From Psychromonas sp. 14N.309.X.WAT.B.A12 (GTDB taxonomy: Bacteria; Pseudomonadota; Gammaproteobacteria; Enterobacterales; Psychromonadaceae), in the NCBI RefSeq assembly GCF_030397575.1, contig NZ_JAPNXS010000006.1, positions 204,941-268,940 on the forward strand: a stretch of DNA of 64,000 nt, in the 5' to 3' direction. Positions 36,747 to 46,331 of the stretch are shown here, one piece after another (within the stretch, counting starts at the first letter, position 1; each line of letters opens with the position of its first letter). Under the pieces are notes generated by a model. That model was not told where the DNA came from and did no database searches. It saw only the letters and a program-made list of their open reading frames with translations. Both the position numbers and the translations under genes were made by a program.

Positions 36747-38417
36747 ATGTGTTCTATTTTTGGTGTGCTCGACATTAAAAGCGATCCTATCGCATTGCGT
36801 CAACAAGCAATTGAAATGTCAAAACTGCTTCGTCATCGCGGCCCAGACTGGTCTGGCGTTTATTCTTCTGATAAAGCGATCCTTGTTCATGAACGTCTTT
36901 CTATCGTTGACGTGAATAATGGTGCACAGCCTTTATACAATCAAAATAATACACACATCCTTGCTGTTAATGGCGAAATCTACAATCACCAAGAACTAGC
37001 AGCTGAACTAACTTGTGGTTACCAGTTTAAAACTAAGTCTGACTGTGAAGTTATCCTTGGTTTATACGAAGAGAAAGGTAATGCATTCCTAGATGACCTA
37101 AACGGGATCTTTGCTTTCTGTTTATATGATCAAGAAAAAGACAAGTACCTAATTGGTCGTGACCACATGGGTATCATTCCACTATATCAAGGTTGGGATG
37201 AGCACGGTAACTACTACGTAGCATCAGAAATGAAAGCGTTAACGCCTATCTGTGCAAAAGTATCTGAGTTCCCACCAGGGCATTACTTAGACAGTGAAGT
37301 AGGTGAATTAACTAAATATTACGTTCGTGATTGGATGGAATATGACGCGGTTAAAGATAACGGCGGCAGCGCTGCTGAAATCGGCCAAGCATTAGAAGAA
37401 GCGGTTAAACGCCAACTAATGTGTGATGTACCTTACGGTGTATTACTATCTGGTGGTTTAGATTCTTCAGTTATCTCTGCTATTACACAAAAATTTGCTA
37501 AGCAACGTGTTGAAGATAATGACCAAAGCGGCGCATGGTGGCCACAACTGCACTCTTTCTCTGTTGGCCTAGAAGGTTCACCAGACTTAGCAGCTGCACA
37601 AAAAGTAGCTGACGAATTAGGTACGGTTCACCACCCTATTATCTTTACTGTACAAAACGGTATTGATGCGCTGAAAGAAGTTATCTACCACCTAGAAACT
37701 TATGATGTAACGACTATTCGTGCATCAACGCCTATGTACTTAATGGCACGTAAAATTAAGGCGATGGGCATTAAAATGGTACTATCTGGTGAAGGTGCTG
37801 ATGAGATCTTCGGTGGTTACTTATACTTCCATAAAGCACCAAACTCTCAAGAATTCCATGAAGAGTTAAACCGTAAACTAAGCAAACTGCATATGTTTGA
37901 CTGTTTACGTGCTAACAAATCAATGTCAGCTTGGGGTGTTGAAGCGCGTGTACCATTCTTAGATAAAGAGTTCATGGACGTAGCAATGCGTACTAACCCT
38001 GAACTTAAAATGATCAAAGATGGCCGCATCGAAAAGAACATTCTACGTGAAGCGTTTGATGGTCAATTATTACCTGAAGTATTATGGCGTCAAAAAGAGC
38101 AATTCTCTGATGGTGTTGGTTACAACTGGATTGATACACTAAAAGAGCACGTTGAAACATTAGTGACGGATCAACAACTAGCAACAGCTGAGTTCAAGTT
38201 CCCAATCAATACACCGGATACAAAAGAAGCTTACTTCTACCGCAGTATCTTTGAAGAGCACTTCCCACTAGACAGTGCTGCAGAATGTGTACCACACGGT
38301 AAATCTGTAGCTTGTTCTACAGTTGAAGCATTAGCTTGGGATGAAAGTTTCCAAAACAATGCAGACCCTTCAGGTCGTGCTGCTGGCATCCATAACGATG
38401 CTTACGCGCAAAAATAA
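36747..38417 (+). CDS. asnB: Asparagine synthase B (glutamine-hydrolysing)
   Basis: AsnB makes asparagine from aspartate, glutamine and ATP. The 556-residue length fits. Met1 removal exposes catalytic Cys2 (MCSIFGVLD) of the class II glutamine amidotransferase domain, with RHRGPDWSG and NGEIYNH. The synthetase domain has the PP-loop SGGLDSS near 232 and SGEGADEIFGGYLYFH near 345. The gene is monocistronic with its own terminator. Protein and codon use look like the rest of the core genome. Confidence 0.96.
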   Translation: MCSIFGVLDIKSDPIALRQQAIEMSKLLRHRGPDWSGVYSSDKAILVHERLSIVDVNNGAQPLYNQNNTHILAVNGEIYNHQELAAELTCGYQFKTKSDCEVILGLYEEKGNAFLDDLNGIFAFCLYDQEKDKYLIGRDHMGIIPLYQGWDEHGNYYVASEMKALTPICAKVSEFPPGHYLDSEVGELTKYYVRDWMEYDAVKDNGGSAAEIGQALEEAVKRQLMCDVPYGVLLSGGLDSSVISAITQKFAKQRVEDNDQSGAWWPQLHSFSVGLEGSPDLAAAQKVADELGTVHHPIIFTVQNGIDALKEVIYHLETYDVTTIRASTPMYLMARKIKAMGIKMVLSGEGADEIFGGYLYFHKAPNSQEFHEELNRKLSKLHMFDCLRANKSMSAWGVEARVPFLDKEFMDVAMRTNPELKMIKDGRIEKNILREAFDGQLLPEVLWRQKEQFSDGVGYNWIDTLKEHVETLVTDQQLATAEFKFPINTPDTKEAYFYRSIFEEHFPLDSAAECVPHGKSVACSTVEALAWDESFQNNADPSGRAAGIHNDAYAQK

Positions 38418-38440
38418 TTTCAGCTTAAACTGAAACCATT

Positions 38441-38465
38441 AAAGCGCTCAATGAGCGCTTTTTTT
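38441..38465 (+). terminator. Terminator of asnB
   Basis: AAGCGCTCA and TGAGCGCTT are directly opposed and followed by seven T. It lies between asnB and ychJ. Confidence 0.9.
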
Positions 38466-38479
38466 ATGGGACAAAGAAA

Positions 38480-38938
38480 ATGAATAGATGTTTATGTAAA
38501 AGTGGTCAAACCTATCAAGATTGTTGTCAGCCGCTACATGAAGGCCAACAAAGGGCAAAGACCTGTGAACAACTAATGCGTTCTCGTTACAGCGCATTTT
38601 GTTTACAACTTGGAGAATACTTATTTTCTACTTATCACCCTGACTATCGCGGTGACTTAACCGTTGCACAATTATCTGAGCAATCACTGGATTGGAAAAA
38701 CCTTGAAATCGTCAGTACTGAGACAGGAAGTGATAAAGGATTTGTAGAATTTAAAGCCTGGTACCATTTAGAAGGGCAACTACTTTGCCACCATGAACAC
38801 TCAAACTTTGTAAAACAGCAAGGACAGTGGTTTTATTGTGACGGAACTTTTTATCCTGAACAAAAATCAGGTAAGATACAGCGCAATGATAGTTGCCCCT
38901 GTGGTAGCGGTAAAAAATATAAGAAGTGTTGTGGTTAA
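38480..38938 (+). CDS. ychJ: YchJ family protein with two SEC-C motifs
   Basis: A 152-residue YchJ-type protein of unknown function. It carries a zinc-binding SEC-C motif at both ends: N-terminal CLCKSGQTYQDCC (about 4-16) and C-terminal CPCGSGKKYKKCC (about 139-151). The central part (RSRYSAFCLQLGEYLFSTYH) belongs to the NTF2-like YchJ core. Its start is only 15 bases after the asnB terminator T-run. Confidence in the family is high; the role is not known. Confidence 0.9.
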   Translation: MNRCLCKSGQTYQDCCQPLHEGQQRAKTCEQLMRSRYSAFCLQLGEYLFSTYHPDYRGDLTVAQLSEQSLDWKNLEIVSTETGSDKGFVEFKAWYHLEGQLLCHHEHSNFVKQQGQWFYCDGTFYPEQKSGKIQRNDSCPCGSGKKYKKCCG

Positions 38939-38998
38939 ACGTTTCATCATTAAGTGAATACAGATCTACACAACATGCTTTAATCAATAGAGAAAATA

Positions 38999-39838
38999 AT
39001 GCAAAAGAAAACACTATTAACAACTTGCCCTGACTCAAAGGGTTTGATTGCACAAATTACTAATATCTGCCAAAAACACCAACTAAATATCGTTAAAAAT
39101 AATGAGTTTGTTGACCATCAATATAATCGCTTTTTTATGCGTACGGAAATTGAAGGTTTTTTCAATGATGAAACGTTATTAGCAGACTTAGATTATAGCC
39201 TGCCGGCAGGTTCATCACGTGCATTGATCAATTCAACACAACGTAAACGTATCGTTATTCTAGTGACGAAAGAAGCGCACTGTATCGGCGATATTTTAAT
39301 GAAAAGCACCTATGGTGGCATCGATGTTGAGATTGCAGCGGTTATTGGTAATTATGATGTATTAGAAGATTTAGTCACTAAATTTAACATTCCATACCAC
39401 ACGGTAAGTCATGAAGGGTTAACACGTGAAGAGCATGAAGAGAAAGTATTAGAAACTATTGCACCTTATACTCCTGACTACGTTATTTTAGCCAAATACA
39501 TGCGTATTTTAACGCCTAAATTCGTTGAAACTTATGCAAACCGTTTAATTAATATTCACCACTCATTCTTACCAGCGTTTATTGGTGCAAAACCATACCA
39601 ACAAGCTTTTGACCGTGGTGTGAAAATAATTGGTGCAACGGCGCACTTTGTTAATAACGACTTAGATGAAGGGCCAATCATTACACAAGATGTGGCACAC
39701 ATTGACCATGCATATAATGCAGAGCAACTTGCAAAAGCAGGACGAGATGTTGAAAAATCAGTTTTAAGTCGAGCATTACAGCAAGTATTAGACGATAAAG
39801 TCTTTGTTTACGCTAACCGTACCGTAGTATTTAAATAA
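38999..39838 (+). CDS. purU: Formyltetrahydrofolate deformylase PurU
   Basis: PurU hydrolyses 10-formyl-THF to THF and formate, supplying PurT. The 279-residue protein has an N-terminal ACT domain (about 1-80; LTTCPDSKGLIAQITNIC) and a C-terminal formyltransferase-like domain with INIHHSFLPAF (about 180) and GATAHFVNNDLDEGPII (about 212), which hold the catalytic His and Asp. It is monocistronic with a strong terminator. Confidence 0.96.
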   Translation: MQKKTLLTTCPDSKGLIAQITNICQKHQLNIVKNNEFVDHQYNRFFMRTEIEGFFNDETLLADLDYSLPAGSSRALINSTQRKRIVILVTKEAHCIGDILMKSTYGGIDVEIAAVIGNYDVLEDLVTKFNIPYHTVSHEGLTREEHEEKVLETIAPYTPDYVILAKYMRILTPKFVETYANRLINIHHSFLPAFIGAKPYQQAFDRGVKIIGATAHFVNNDLDEGPIITQDVAHIDHAYNAEQLAKAGRDVEKSVLSRALQQVLDDKVFVYANRTVVFK

Positions 39839-39862
39839 TTAAGGTTAAATCATTAACCTATA

Positions 39863-39895
39863 AAAAAACCTTAACGATTGTTAAGGTTTTTTTTA
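39863..39895 (+). terminator. Terminator of purU
   Basis: AACCTTAAC, a four-base loop and GTTAAGGTT, followed by a T-run. It lies between purU and the convergent DUF3332 gene and could serve both strands. Confidence 0.9.
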
Positions 39896-39941
39896 ATGTT
39901 CGGTTATCAATAAAACTAAGTAATAGAACAACCTAGATTAA

Positions 39942-40526
39942 TTAAGATTGAGGTTGTTGTTCAGCCATATATGCAGATAGTTCATTCATTGACGCGGTTG
40001 TAACCACTTCCCCGTTTAATGAGAAAGTTACCTTCTCCCCTACTTTTTCCCCACGCAATACTGCTTTTTCACCATTAGTGTAAACAATATCGTAATCAAT
40101 AGTATTTTCATTTACTGGATTTACTTGTACTGAGTAAACTGATTTTTCATTATCTGTTTTATTGGTTAATGGTTTTAACGGTGCTTTTCTTAGAGACGGA
40201 TCTAACCCTTCATTTATTTGATATTGAGTTTTCACCTCAGAGTCGAAAATATGTGGGCTACCGTTCAGTGGATTCTTTCCAGTCCAGAACTCTAAAGAGT
40301 TAAAGACAACGACATCAACTGCTAATGTTAATGCATAAACAGGTAATAATAAGATATTAACGCCACCACGAGCGTAGCGGTTATCAACTACCTCTAAGTT
40401 AAACTGCATGACTTTATCAGTAACGGCATTACTACCAACACAAGCAGATAAAGCTGACGTTAACGACACAACAGCAGTTAACATGGCTACTTTTTTCACA
40501 GCACTTTTAGGCATTTTGTTTCCCAT
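39942..40526 (-). CDS. DUF3332 lipoprotein
   Basis: A 194-residue DUF3332 protein, found widely in Vibrio and Shewanella relatives. A lipoprotein signal (LTSALSAC near residues 17-25) leads into a conserved N-terminal block with a hydrophobic helix (NILLLPVYALTLAVDVVVFNSLEFWTG-type, about 60-85). The C-terminal half is polar beta-rich. The start at 40526 has AGGA eight bases upstream; an in-frame ATG at 40514 is the alternative. The function is unknown. Confidence 0.8.
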   Translation of the reverse strand: MGNKMPKSAVKKVAMLTAVVSLTSALSACVGSNAVTDKVMQFNLEVVDNRYARGGVNILLLPVYALTLAVDVVVFNSLEFWTGKNPLNGSPHIFDSEVKTQYQINEGLDPSLRKAPLKPLTNKTDNEKSVYSVQVNPVNENTIDYDIVYTNGEKAVLRGEKVGEKVTFSLNGEVVTTASMNELSAYMAEQQPQS

Positions 40527-40772
40527 AAATATTTTCCTATTTTGATATATAAAAACAAAACTAATCCCCGTTACCCCACTTTTTGATTCTCTTCTGCAAT
40601 ACAAAAAACAGTGGGTTGTATCAGCGTAATGTTAGTTAAGTTGCCATTATGACAGCACACAATAAGTGAAGTTCAACCAAGGACGTTTTGTCAGGTCCTT
40701 CCATCACTTTACTCAATAACCCACTATTAATTAATAGGCAAAGCGTAAAATCGTCATAAAGTATTACTCATA

Positions 40773-41327
40773 TCAATATCTGGGACGGGTTACTTTTAAA
40801 GGATTATTGTCTAAATCTAAGTTTTTATATTCATCTAATAGGCTTGTACCGATACCTGATAAATATTGGCTTTCAGTTTCCACTCCGGCCATGTCAAACT
40901 CCTTTGCAGCATTGACTCGTAACTTTTTATGTAACGGTAAATTATCAATGATATCAACAGGTAAAACGTCCAATTTATTTCTCGATAATAGCGCTTCATT
41001 ACTTAATAACTGTTTAAGGCGAATATCAGCTAACTTTCCTTGATGCAGATCTGTATTTAATTCTGCCAATAATTTGCTCGATGGCCCAGTGTTCAACAAT
41101 GGCTGACTTGCTGGCAATTCAAAATAAGTGCGTAAGTCTTGCTGTTGAGCCACCTGTTCAGGATTAGTTTTCACATCAAATTGTGCAAAATCACGAGCAT
41201 CATCAGATAAGAAACTCAGTAACAAATTAAACTTATCGCGGGTGCCAGCATGTACAGCAGTATTTAACTGTTGTCCTAACTGCCATTCATTAATTACCGC
41301 TTGCTGTTTAAGTTGTTCAATATTCAT
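40773..41327 (-). CDS. VC2046/SO_2500-like hypothetical protein
   Basis: A 184-residue cytoplasmic protein with no signal or membrane helix. The N-terminal stretch NEWQLGQQLNTAVHAG and following LLLSFLSDDARDFAQF look like the gammaproteobacterial VC2046/SO_2500 family, whose role is unknown. The C-terminus ends LKVTRPRY. It is transcribed away from the tRNA-Tyr gene. I am only moderately sure of the family. Confidence 0.65.
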   Translation of the reverse strand: MNIEQLKQQAVINEWQLGQQLNTAVHAGTRDKFNLLLSFLSDDARDFAQFDVKTNPEQVAQQQDLRTYFELPASQPLLNTGPSSKLLAELNTDLHQGKLADIRLKQLLSNEALLSRNKLDVLPVDIIDNLPLHKKLRVNAAKEFDMAGVETESQYLSGIGTSLLDEYKNLDLDNNPLKVTRPRY

Positions 41328-41462
41328 ACTGAAATATGAGCTCCTACTGATTTTTTATGTCCACTCCTATTTTTATCGGCAACAAGCTGATTTTATTTAA
41401 TGTTTTTTTGAATTTAATCTTCACATGTAATTATTTTCTGATATTATGCTCCTCGAAATAAC

Positions 41463-41546
41463 GGAGGGGTTCCCGAGTGGCCAAAGGGAACAGATTGTAA
41501 ATCTGTCGCGAAAGCTTCGGTGGTTCGAATCCACCTCCCTCCACCA
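41463..41546 (+). tRNA. tRNA-Tyr (GTA)
   Basis: The acceptor stem GGAGGGG pairs with TCCCTCC, and an encoded CCA follows the discriminator A. The anticodon loop between CAGAT and ATCTG reads TTGTAAA, anticodon GTA. A long variable arm marks it as a class II tRNA, and GGTTCGAATCC is the T-loop region. No other tRNA lies near it. Confidence 0.96.
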
Positions 41547-41727
41547 TTTCACCTTCATTCTATGCAGACACGCCGTTTTTGCTTCTAATTCCTTTTAAAT
41601 TATTAAAACATAATGTAAAAAGGGCTATATCTTGACAAATACCGCCTACACTCCTTTACTTATTTTTATCCATTAATGTACTTGGTATTATCAGCAAAGA
41701 AGATTGTAAATTAGATTGGTATTAATT

Positions 41728-43362
41728 ATGTATCGTTATAATAATAAAAAAATATTAATAGTAGATGATCAAAAGCCATTCCATGTAATGATGAAGACCA
41801 TGCTAATCAACCAAGGTGCTAAAGATATGACCTTTGTTGAAACAACAGATCAAGCAGTCAAAGTGGCTAGTCTCATTAAATTCGATATTTACTTGTTTGA
41901 TTACAATTTAGGTGCAGGTAAGAATGGCGTACAACTTTTAGATTATCTAAAGCAAAATAAGTTAATCCCAGACCACGCAATTTGCTTTATTATCACAGGC
42001 GATAGTAATAAGCGCATGGTGTTAACGGCTATGGAAAAATCACCCGATGATTACCTAATGAAGCCCTTTTCTCCTGTGCAATTAAGTACCCGGTTAACCG
42101 CTGCTACGCAACGAAAGTCAATGTTGCAAGATATCTATAAAGCGATTTCAGATCAAGATTACCCATTAGCTATCTCCCTTTGTAAAGATAAGATTCAAGC
42201 CTCTTCGGAAAACCGTAATTTGTGCAAGAACTTATTAGCTGAAATCTATATTGAAACAAAAGAGTTTGCCAATGCAGACCGTATTTTAAAACCATTAATT
42301 GAATTAAGGCCGCTGGTTAGGCCGTGTATTAGCCTAGGTAGATCTCTGTTTTTACAGAAAAAGTATAAAGAGTCGATAGAAGTATTAACACGCTTGATTG
42401 AAAGCTCACCTTTACAGATGGAAGCTTACCGCTGGTTAGCACGTTCATATAAGCAAGATGGTCAACTAAACAATGCATTAACTATTTTAACTCAAGCAGC
42501 GAACGCCACTCATCACAGTATTGAACGTCATCAAGAAGTGGCTTTATTAGCTAATGAGATGGAAGAATATTTAGTGATGGTTAATAGTTACTCATCCATT
42601 TTATTCTTAAGTCGTAACTCTTTTTATCCAGACCCTTGTCATCTTGCTAACTACTTGCGCAGTATTCTTAATCTAGCTAAGCAAGAGACTGACTTGAATG
42701 AGCGCAGGCACATCTTAAAGCGTGTCTCTTCGACCTTATATCAAAGCCGCTTTGAAGAAGGTAAAAATAAAGATTTCAACTTTAATGGTTTTGATGAAAT
42801 ATACCAAGCCAACGTATTATTTACGTTAAATGAGCCACTTAAAGCCAAACGTCGTATTTTTAATACCTTAAAAAATACAACCAGTGCCGTTGCCGACTTC
42901 GACACCACCTTTTTGATTGAAAGTTCATTATCTTTACTAGATATTGGCGAATTTGAAGAAGCAACACCACTACTTGCTGAATTAGATCAACGCCATATCA
43001 TTGATCCAACAACAAAAATTAATATTAAGAAACATACTGGTCAGGCTTTACAACGACGAATGGATAATTTTAAAGGGCATAACAAGGCTGGTATCGAATA
43101 TTTTACTAATGGTCAATATGAAGAGGCTCTAGAGCGCTTTGATCAAGCTTTACTGTTAGAGCCTTTAAATTCGGGTGCTATTTTGAATCGTTCACAAGTA
43201 TTTATTCATATGCTGCAACAAAATCCTAAAAACAAAGGTGATTTGATCATGAAATTTCAAAACACTACCGCATTATTAAACAATACCCATTTGCCTGAAA
43301 TCCACTCTGAGCGTTTACAAGCACTACGTCATGAACTTAAAAAGATTAAAGGTACGATTTAA
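41728..43362 (+). CDS. Response regulator receiver with C-terminal TPR repeats
   Basis: A 544-residue orphan response regulator. The N-terminal CheY-like domain (about 1-125) has ILIVDDQ (acidic pair), LFDYNLG with the phospho-acceptor Asp near 55 and DYLMKPF with the conserved Lys near 105. The rest is helical TPR-like repeats with no DNA-binding or output enzyme domain, the clearest being YFTNGQYEEALERFDQALLL near 450. Similar proteins occur in Vibrio and Shewanella. There is no histidine kinase next to it. I chose ATG 41728; a TTG at 41716 would add four residues. Confidence 0.85.
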   Translation: MYRYNNKKILIVDDQKPFHVMMKTMLINQGAKDMTFVETTDQAVKVASLIKFDIYLFDYNLGAGKNGVQLLDYLKQNKLIPDHAICFIITGDSNKRMVLTAMEKSPDDYLMKPFSPVQLSTRLTAATQRKSMLQDIYKAISDQDYPLAISLCKDKIQASSENRNLCKNLLAEIYIETKEFANADRILKPLIELRPLVRPCISLGRSLFLQKKYKESIEVLTRLIESSPLQMEAYRWLARSYKQDGQLNNALTILTQAANATHHSIERHQEVALLANEMEEYLVMVNSYSSILFLSRNSFYPDPCHLANYLRSILNLAKQETDLNERRHILKRVSSTLYQSRFEEGKNKDFNFNGFDEIYQANVLFTLNEPLKAKRRIFNTLKNTTSAVADFDTTFLIESSLSLLDIGEFEEATPLLAELDQRHIIDPTTKINIKKHTGQALQRRMDNFKGHNKAGIEYFTNGQYEEALERFDQALLLEPLNSGAILNRSQVFIHMLQQNPKNKGDLIMKFQNTTALLNNTHLPEIHSERLQALRHELKKIKGTI

Positions 43363-43494
43363 CGGTTAACCATCTTATGCAAGTCATATGATTGATAGTA
43401 AACCGTTATACATAAACAGGTTAGCGATAACACCACAAGCTGTTTGACACGTTCGATACTCTTAAAAAGAGTGGTTAACCGGCATGTGTAGCCC

Positions 43495-44679
43495 TTAAAC
43501 TAAGCTTTTGTTAGGGCCAAACACTTCATAATGAATTTTATCATCGCTAATCTTCAAGTCTTTTAATTGTTGATAGACAGCTTTCATCATGATTAGCGGG
43601 CCACAAATATAATATTCTACACCTGACGGTAATAGCGAGTGTATTTTCTGCAAATCAATTAAGCCATGATGTTCACCTTGTGCAGTCAGGTCAACTTGTT
43701 GGTAAAAGCAATGTGCATTTACTTTTTGTTGCTCTACTAGTACATCAAGTTCATTTTTAAAAGCATGATGTTGGCGATCTTGAGCACCATGAATAAAATG
43801 TACTTCACGAGGATTAGTTTGCTTAGTTAAGGTTTCTAACATTGCTTGCATCGGTGTGATGCCTACGCCACCACTGATCAGTACCGCAGGATTATCCGTT
43901 TGTTGTAACACAAACTCACCACATGGTGGTGTTACTTTTACTGTATCACCCACCTTAAATTGACTGTGTAGATAGTTAGAAACAAGCCCTTCCCCTTGCG
44001 CATTCAGCTCTTTTTTCACAGAGATACGGTACCCTTTTTCATCGAAGGCACCAGATAAACTATATTGTCTTATCTGTTGGTAATCTTGTCCCTGTGGGTG
44101 TAAGTGAATGCTAATATACTGACCCGCCATGTATTCGGCAATAGGCCCCTGATCGCTCGGTTGTAAATAGAAAGAAGTAATCAAAGGTGTTTCTTGCTGC
44201 ATTTTTACAATAATGAAATCACGAGTACCTGACCAACCGCCTGTTTTATCAGCATTTTCTTTATACAGTGCTTTTTCTCTTTCAATAAACACATTCGCTA
44301 ATACACCATAACCACTTGCCCAAGCAGCAATCACCTCCTCTCCGGGGTTTAACACCTCTTCAATAGCTTCTAACAGCGCGCTTCCCACCAACGGGTAATG
44401 TTCTGCTTTAATGCCTAAACTGGCATGTTTTTGAGCAATACGCTCTACATCACCTAAGATCACTGACAGGTTATCAACATATTTTGAAAAGGCATAAACT
44501 GCCATCGCTAATGCATGCTTTTGATTGCCAGACTGCTGATTGGTCATGTTAAAGATATTTTTTAATTCAGGGTTTTTAGCCAGTAATATTTGATAAAAGC
44601 GTCCAGTGATCTGCTCGCCATATTCAGCCAAAGCAGGTGTGCTCGCTTTAATTATTGCAATTTCATTATCTGTTAACAT
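43495..44679 (-). CDS. hmp: Flavohemoprotein, nitric oxide dioxygenase
   Basis: Hmp turns NO and O2 into nitrate using NADH. The 394-residue length is typical. The globin domain (about 1-140) contains the proximal His in AQKHASLGI (about 85). The FAD domain has QYISIHL and RQYSLSGA (about 205), and the NAD domain has PAVLISGGVGITPM (about 265). It is divergent from nsrR, and the shared intergenic region carries three NsrR-like sites. Confidence 0.95.
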   Translation of the reverse strand: MLTDNEIAIIKASTPALAEYGEQITGRFYQILLAKNPELKNIFNMTNQQSGNQKHALAMAVYAFSKYVDNLSVILGDVERIAQKHASLGIKAEHYPLVGSALLEAIEEVLNPGEEVIAAWASGYGVLANVFIEREKALYKENADKTGGWSGTRDFIIVKMQQETPLITSFYLQPSDQGPIAEYMAGQYISIHLHPQGQDYQQIRQYSLSGAFDEKGYRISVKKELNAQGEGLVSNYLHSQFKVGDTVKVTPPCGEFVLQQTDNPAVLISGGVGITPMQAMLETLTKQTNPREVHFIHGAQDRQHHAFKNELDVLVEQQKVNAHCFYQQVDLTAQGEHHGLIDLQKIHSLLPSGVEYYICGPLIMMKAVYQQLKDLKISDDKIHYEVFGPNKSLV

Positions 44680-44692
44680 GTACTACCCCATT

Positions 44693-44772
44693 AAGTTGCA
44701 TTTAAAATACTGGTTTAAAATTAAGATGCATATTAAATACTTATTTTAAAAGATGCAATTAAAATGCATAAT
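44693..44772. promoter_or_regulatory. Three NsrR-like operator sites, hmp/nsrR
   Basis: Three 23-base sites at 44693-44715, 44723-44745 and 44750-44772 resemble the NsrR consensus of two AAGATGCAT-like half-sites in inverted orientation. The third is the best, with AAGATGCAATT and AAATGCAT halves; the first two keep the left half-site well (AAGTTGCAT, AAGATGCAT). They cover most of the region between the hmp and nsrR starts, implying NO-dependent repression of both genes. Confidence 0.8.
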
Positions 44773-44834
44773 TAAAACTCAATCATTAACATGAAATGAA
44801 ACAACAGAATCACACGACGTTAAAAGGTTATCTA

Positions 44835-45272
44835 TTGCAACTCACTAAACATACAGATTATGCAATCCGTGTATTAATTTATTTAAATACACAAGTTGAT
44901 CAGGCTCCATTAGTTAAAGCAACTGACATTGCTGAGCTATTTGGGATTTCGTTTAATCATCTTACTAAGGTTATTCATCACTTAGGAAAAGCCGGGTTTA
45001 TTCAAACGGTGCGGGGAAAAAGTGGCGGGATAAAACTAGCTAAACCAGCAGATCAGATAAATTTAGGGAATGTTATTGAAGTGATGGAAAGCACCTTGTC
45101 ACCAGTTAACTGCCAAGATCCACCTTGTCGCTTAAACAGTGTTTGTTTGGTCAAACCTATCTTCCACAAAGCAATGCAGGCTTTTCTAGACGAGTTAAGA
45201 AAGCATAGTTTAGCGGATATCTGTATCGCTAAAAGCGATGATGTTTGGAAGGTAGCAATCGAACTTGCATAA
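44835..45272 (+). CDS. nsrR: Rrf2-family NO-sensing repressor NsrR
   Basis: NsrR is the [2Fe-2S] or [4Fe-4S] Rrf2 repressor of NO-stress genes. The 145-residue product begins MQLTKHTDYAIRVLIYL, the usual NsrR start. I chose TTG at 44835 because AAGG lies seven bases upstream and this gives the family N-terminus; an in-frame ATG at 44796 would add 13 atypical residues. The winged helix is DIAELFGISFNHLTKVIHHL. The cluster Cys trio is CQDPPCRLNSVC near residues 90-101. Confidence 0.92.
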   Translation: MQLTKHTDYAIRVLIYLNTQVDQAPLVKATDIAELFGISFNHLTKVIHHLGKAGFIQTVRGKSGGIKLAKPADQINLGNVIEVMESTLSPVNCQDPPCRLNSVCLVKPIFHKAMQAFLDELRKHSLADICIAKSDDVWKVAIELA

Positions 45273-45283
45273 GTCGCTATTAC

Positions 45284-45300
45284 AGCACTCGCACAGTGCT
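45284..45300. terminator. Hairpin between nsrR and argP
   Basis: AGCACT, a five-base loop and AGTGCT lie between convergent nsrR and argP, with only 31 bases separating their stops. The stem is short and lacks a T-run. Confidence 0.4.
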
Positions 45301-45303
45301 CAC

Positions 45304-46209
45304 TTAGCCGCTTTGATTAAGCACATGACGCGAATATTGAACCACTTGTTCAGTCACCTGTTTCATCAGTTCACCACCTAATTGCCAGCAATGCCAATAT
45401 AACGGAACACGCACTCTCTGTTTAGGCAATAAGTCCACCAGCGCACCACTCTGAAGGTGTTGCTCAACACTAAAGGTCGTATTAAAACTATAAGCGCCGC
45501 TAGCAAGAGTTAAGTCGACAAATGCTTCCGAAGAGCGAATAGTATGGCAAGGATAATGCCCCATCTGTAATTGAAAGTGCTCACGCATAAACGCAAAATG
45601 CATATCATCATGCTGATCAAAAGACATAGCCGGCGCGTGTTGTAAACTCTCTCTGTTTACTCCATTTTTAAAAAATCGTTTAATAAAGCTTGGGCTGGCA
45701 ACACAAACATATTCCATGTATCCAAGAAAATAGCTATCACTACCGCTAATAGCCTTAGCTTTACTCGTTAAACATGCCAATGCTTCACCGCTACGCATAC
45801 GCTCCCACGTCGTTGACTCATCTTGTACAAATAGATTAAGTTGTACATGTTGTTGCTGAATAATTGGACTCAATGCAGTAATTAACCAACTAGCTAAACT
45901 ATCCGCATTCACCGCTAACGGCAAAGTGAGGGCTTGGTTGGTTTGCAGGTCTAGTTGTTGATTTAACTCCATCTCCAATTGCAGTACACGTTGATAGTGG
46001 CCCAAGAGAGTACGGCCTAAGGGCGAGGATTGAGGCGGCGTAGAACGAATTAATAATGGCTCTCCAAACTGCTTTTCTAATGTTTTAATACGCTGTGAAA
46101 TTGCAGATTGAGTAATAAATAACCGTTGAGCAGCACGTTCAAAACTTTGTTCCATCACTACTGCATCCAATGCTTTCAATAATTTATAATCTATTTGGCT
46201 TAAATCCAT
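45304..46209 (-). CDS. argP: LysR-type regulator ArgP
   Basis: ArgP (IciA) is the lysine/arginine-responsive activator of the exporter gene argO. The 301-residue LysR protein has the N-terminal HTH (SFERAAQRLFITQSAISQRI, about 28-47) and a periplasmic-binding-type effector domain. The start ATG at 46209 follows GGAG by eight bases; an in-frame start at 46233 is less supported. The divergent neighbour is argO, as in E. coli, and the 122-base spacer should hold the ArgP site. Confidence 0.9.
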   Translation of the reverse strand: MDLSQIDYKLLKALDAVVMEQSFERAAQRLFITQSAISQRIKTLEKQFGEPLLIRSTPPQSSPLGRTLLGHYQRVLQLEMELNQQLDLQTNQALTLPLAVNADSLASWLITALSPIIQQQHVQLNLFVQDESTTWERMRSGEALACLTSKAKAISGSDSYFLGYMEYVCVASPSFIKRFFKNGVNRESLQHAPAMSFDQHDDMHFAFMREHFQLQMGHYPCHTIRSSEAFVDLTLASGAYSFNTTFSVEQHLQSGALVDLLPKQRVRVPLYWHCWQLGGELMKQVTEQVVQYSRHVLNQSG

Positions 46210-46331
46210 CGCGATGTCTCCACTCATTGCCAATCATTAGTAAAACTTATTTATCATTAAATTTATTAGATACACTAACATACAGAAAAAAACTATAGTA
46301 GCGACAACTAACAATCATCGACTGGAATCCT

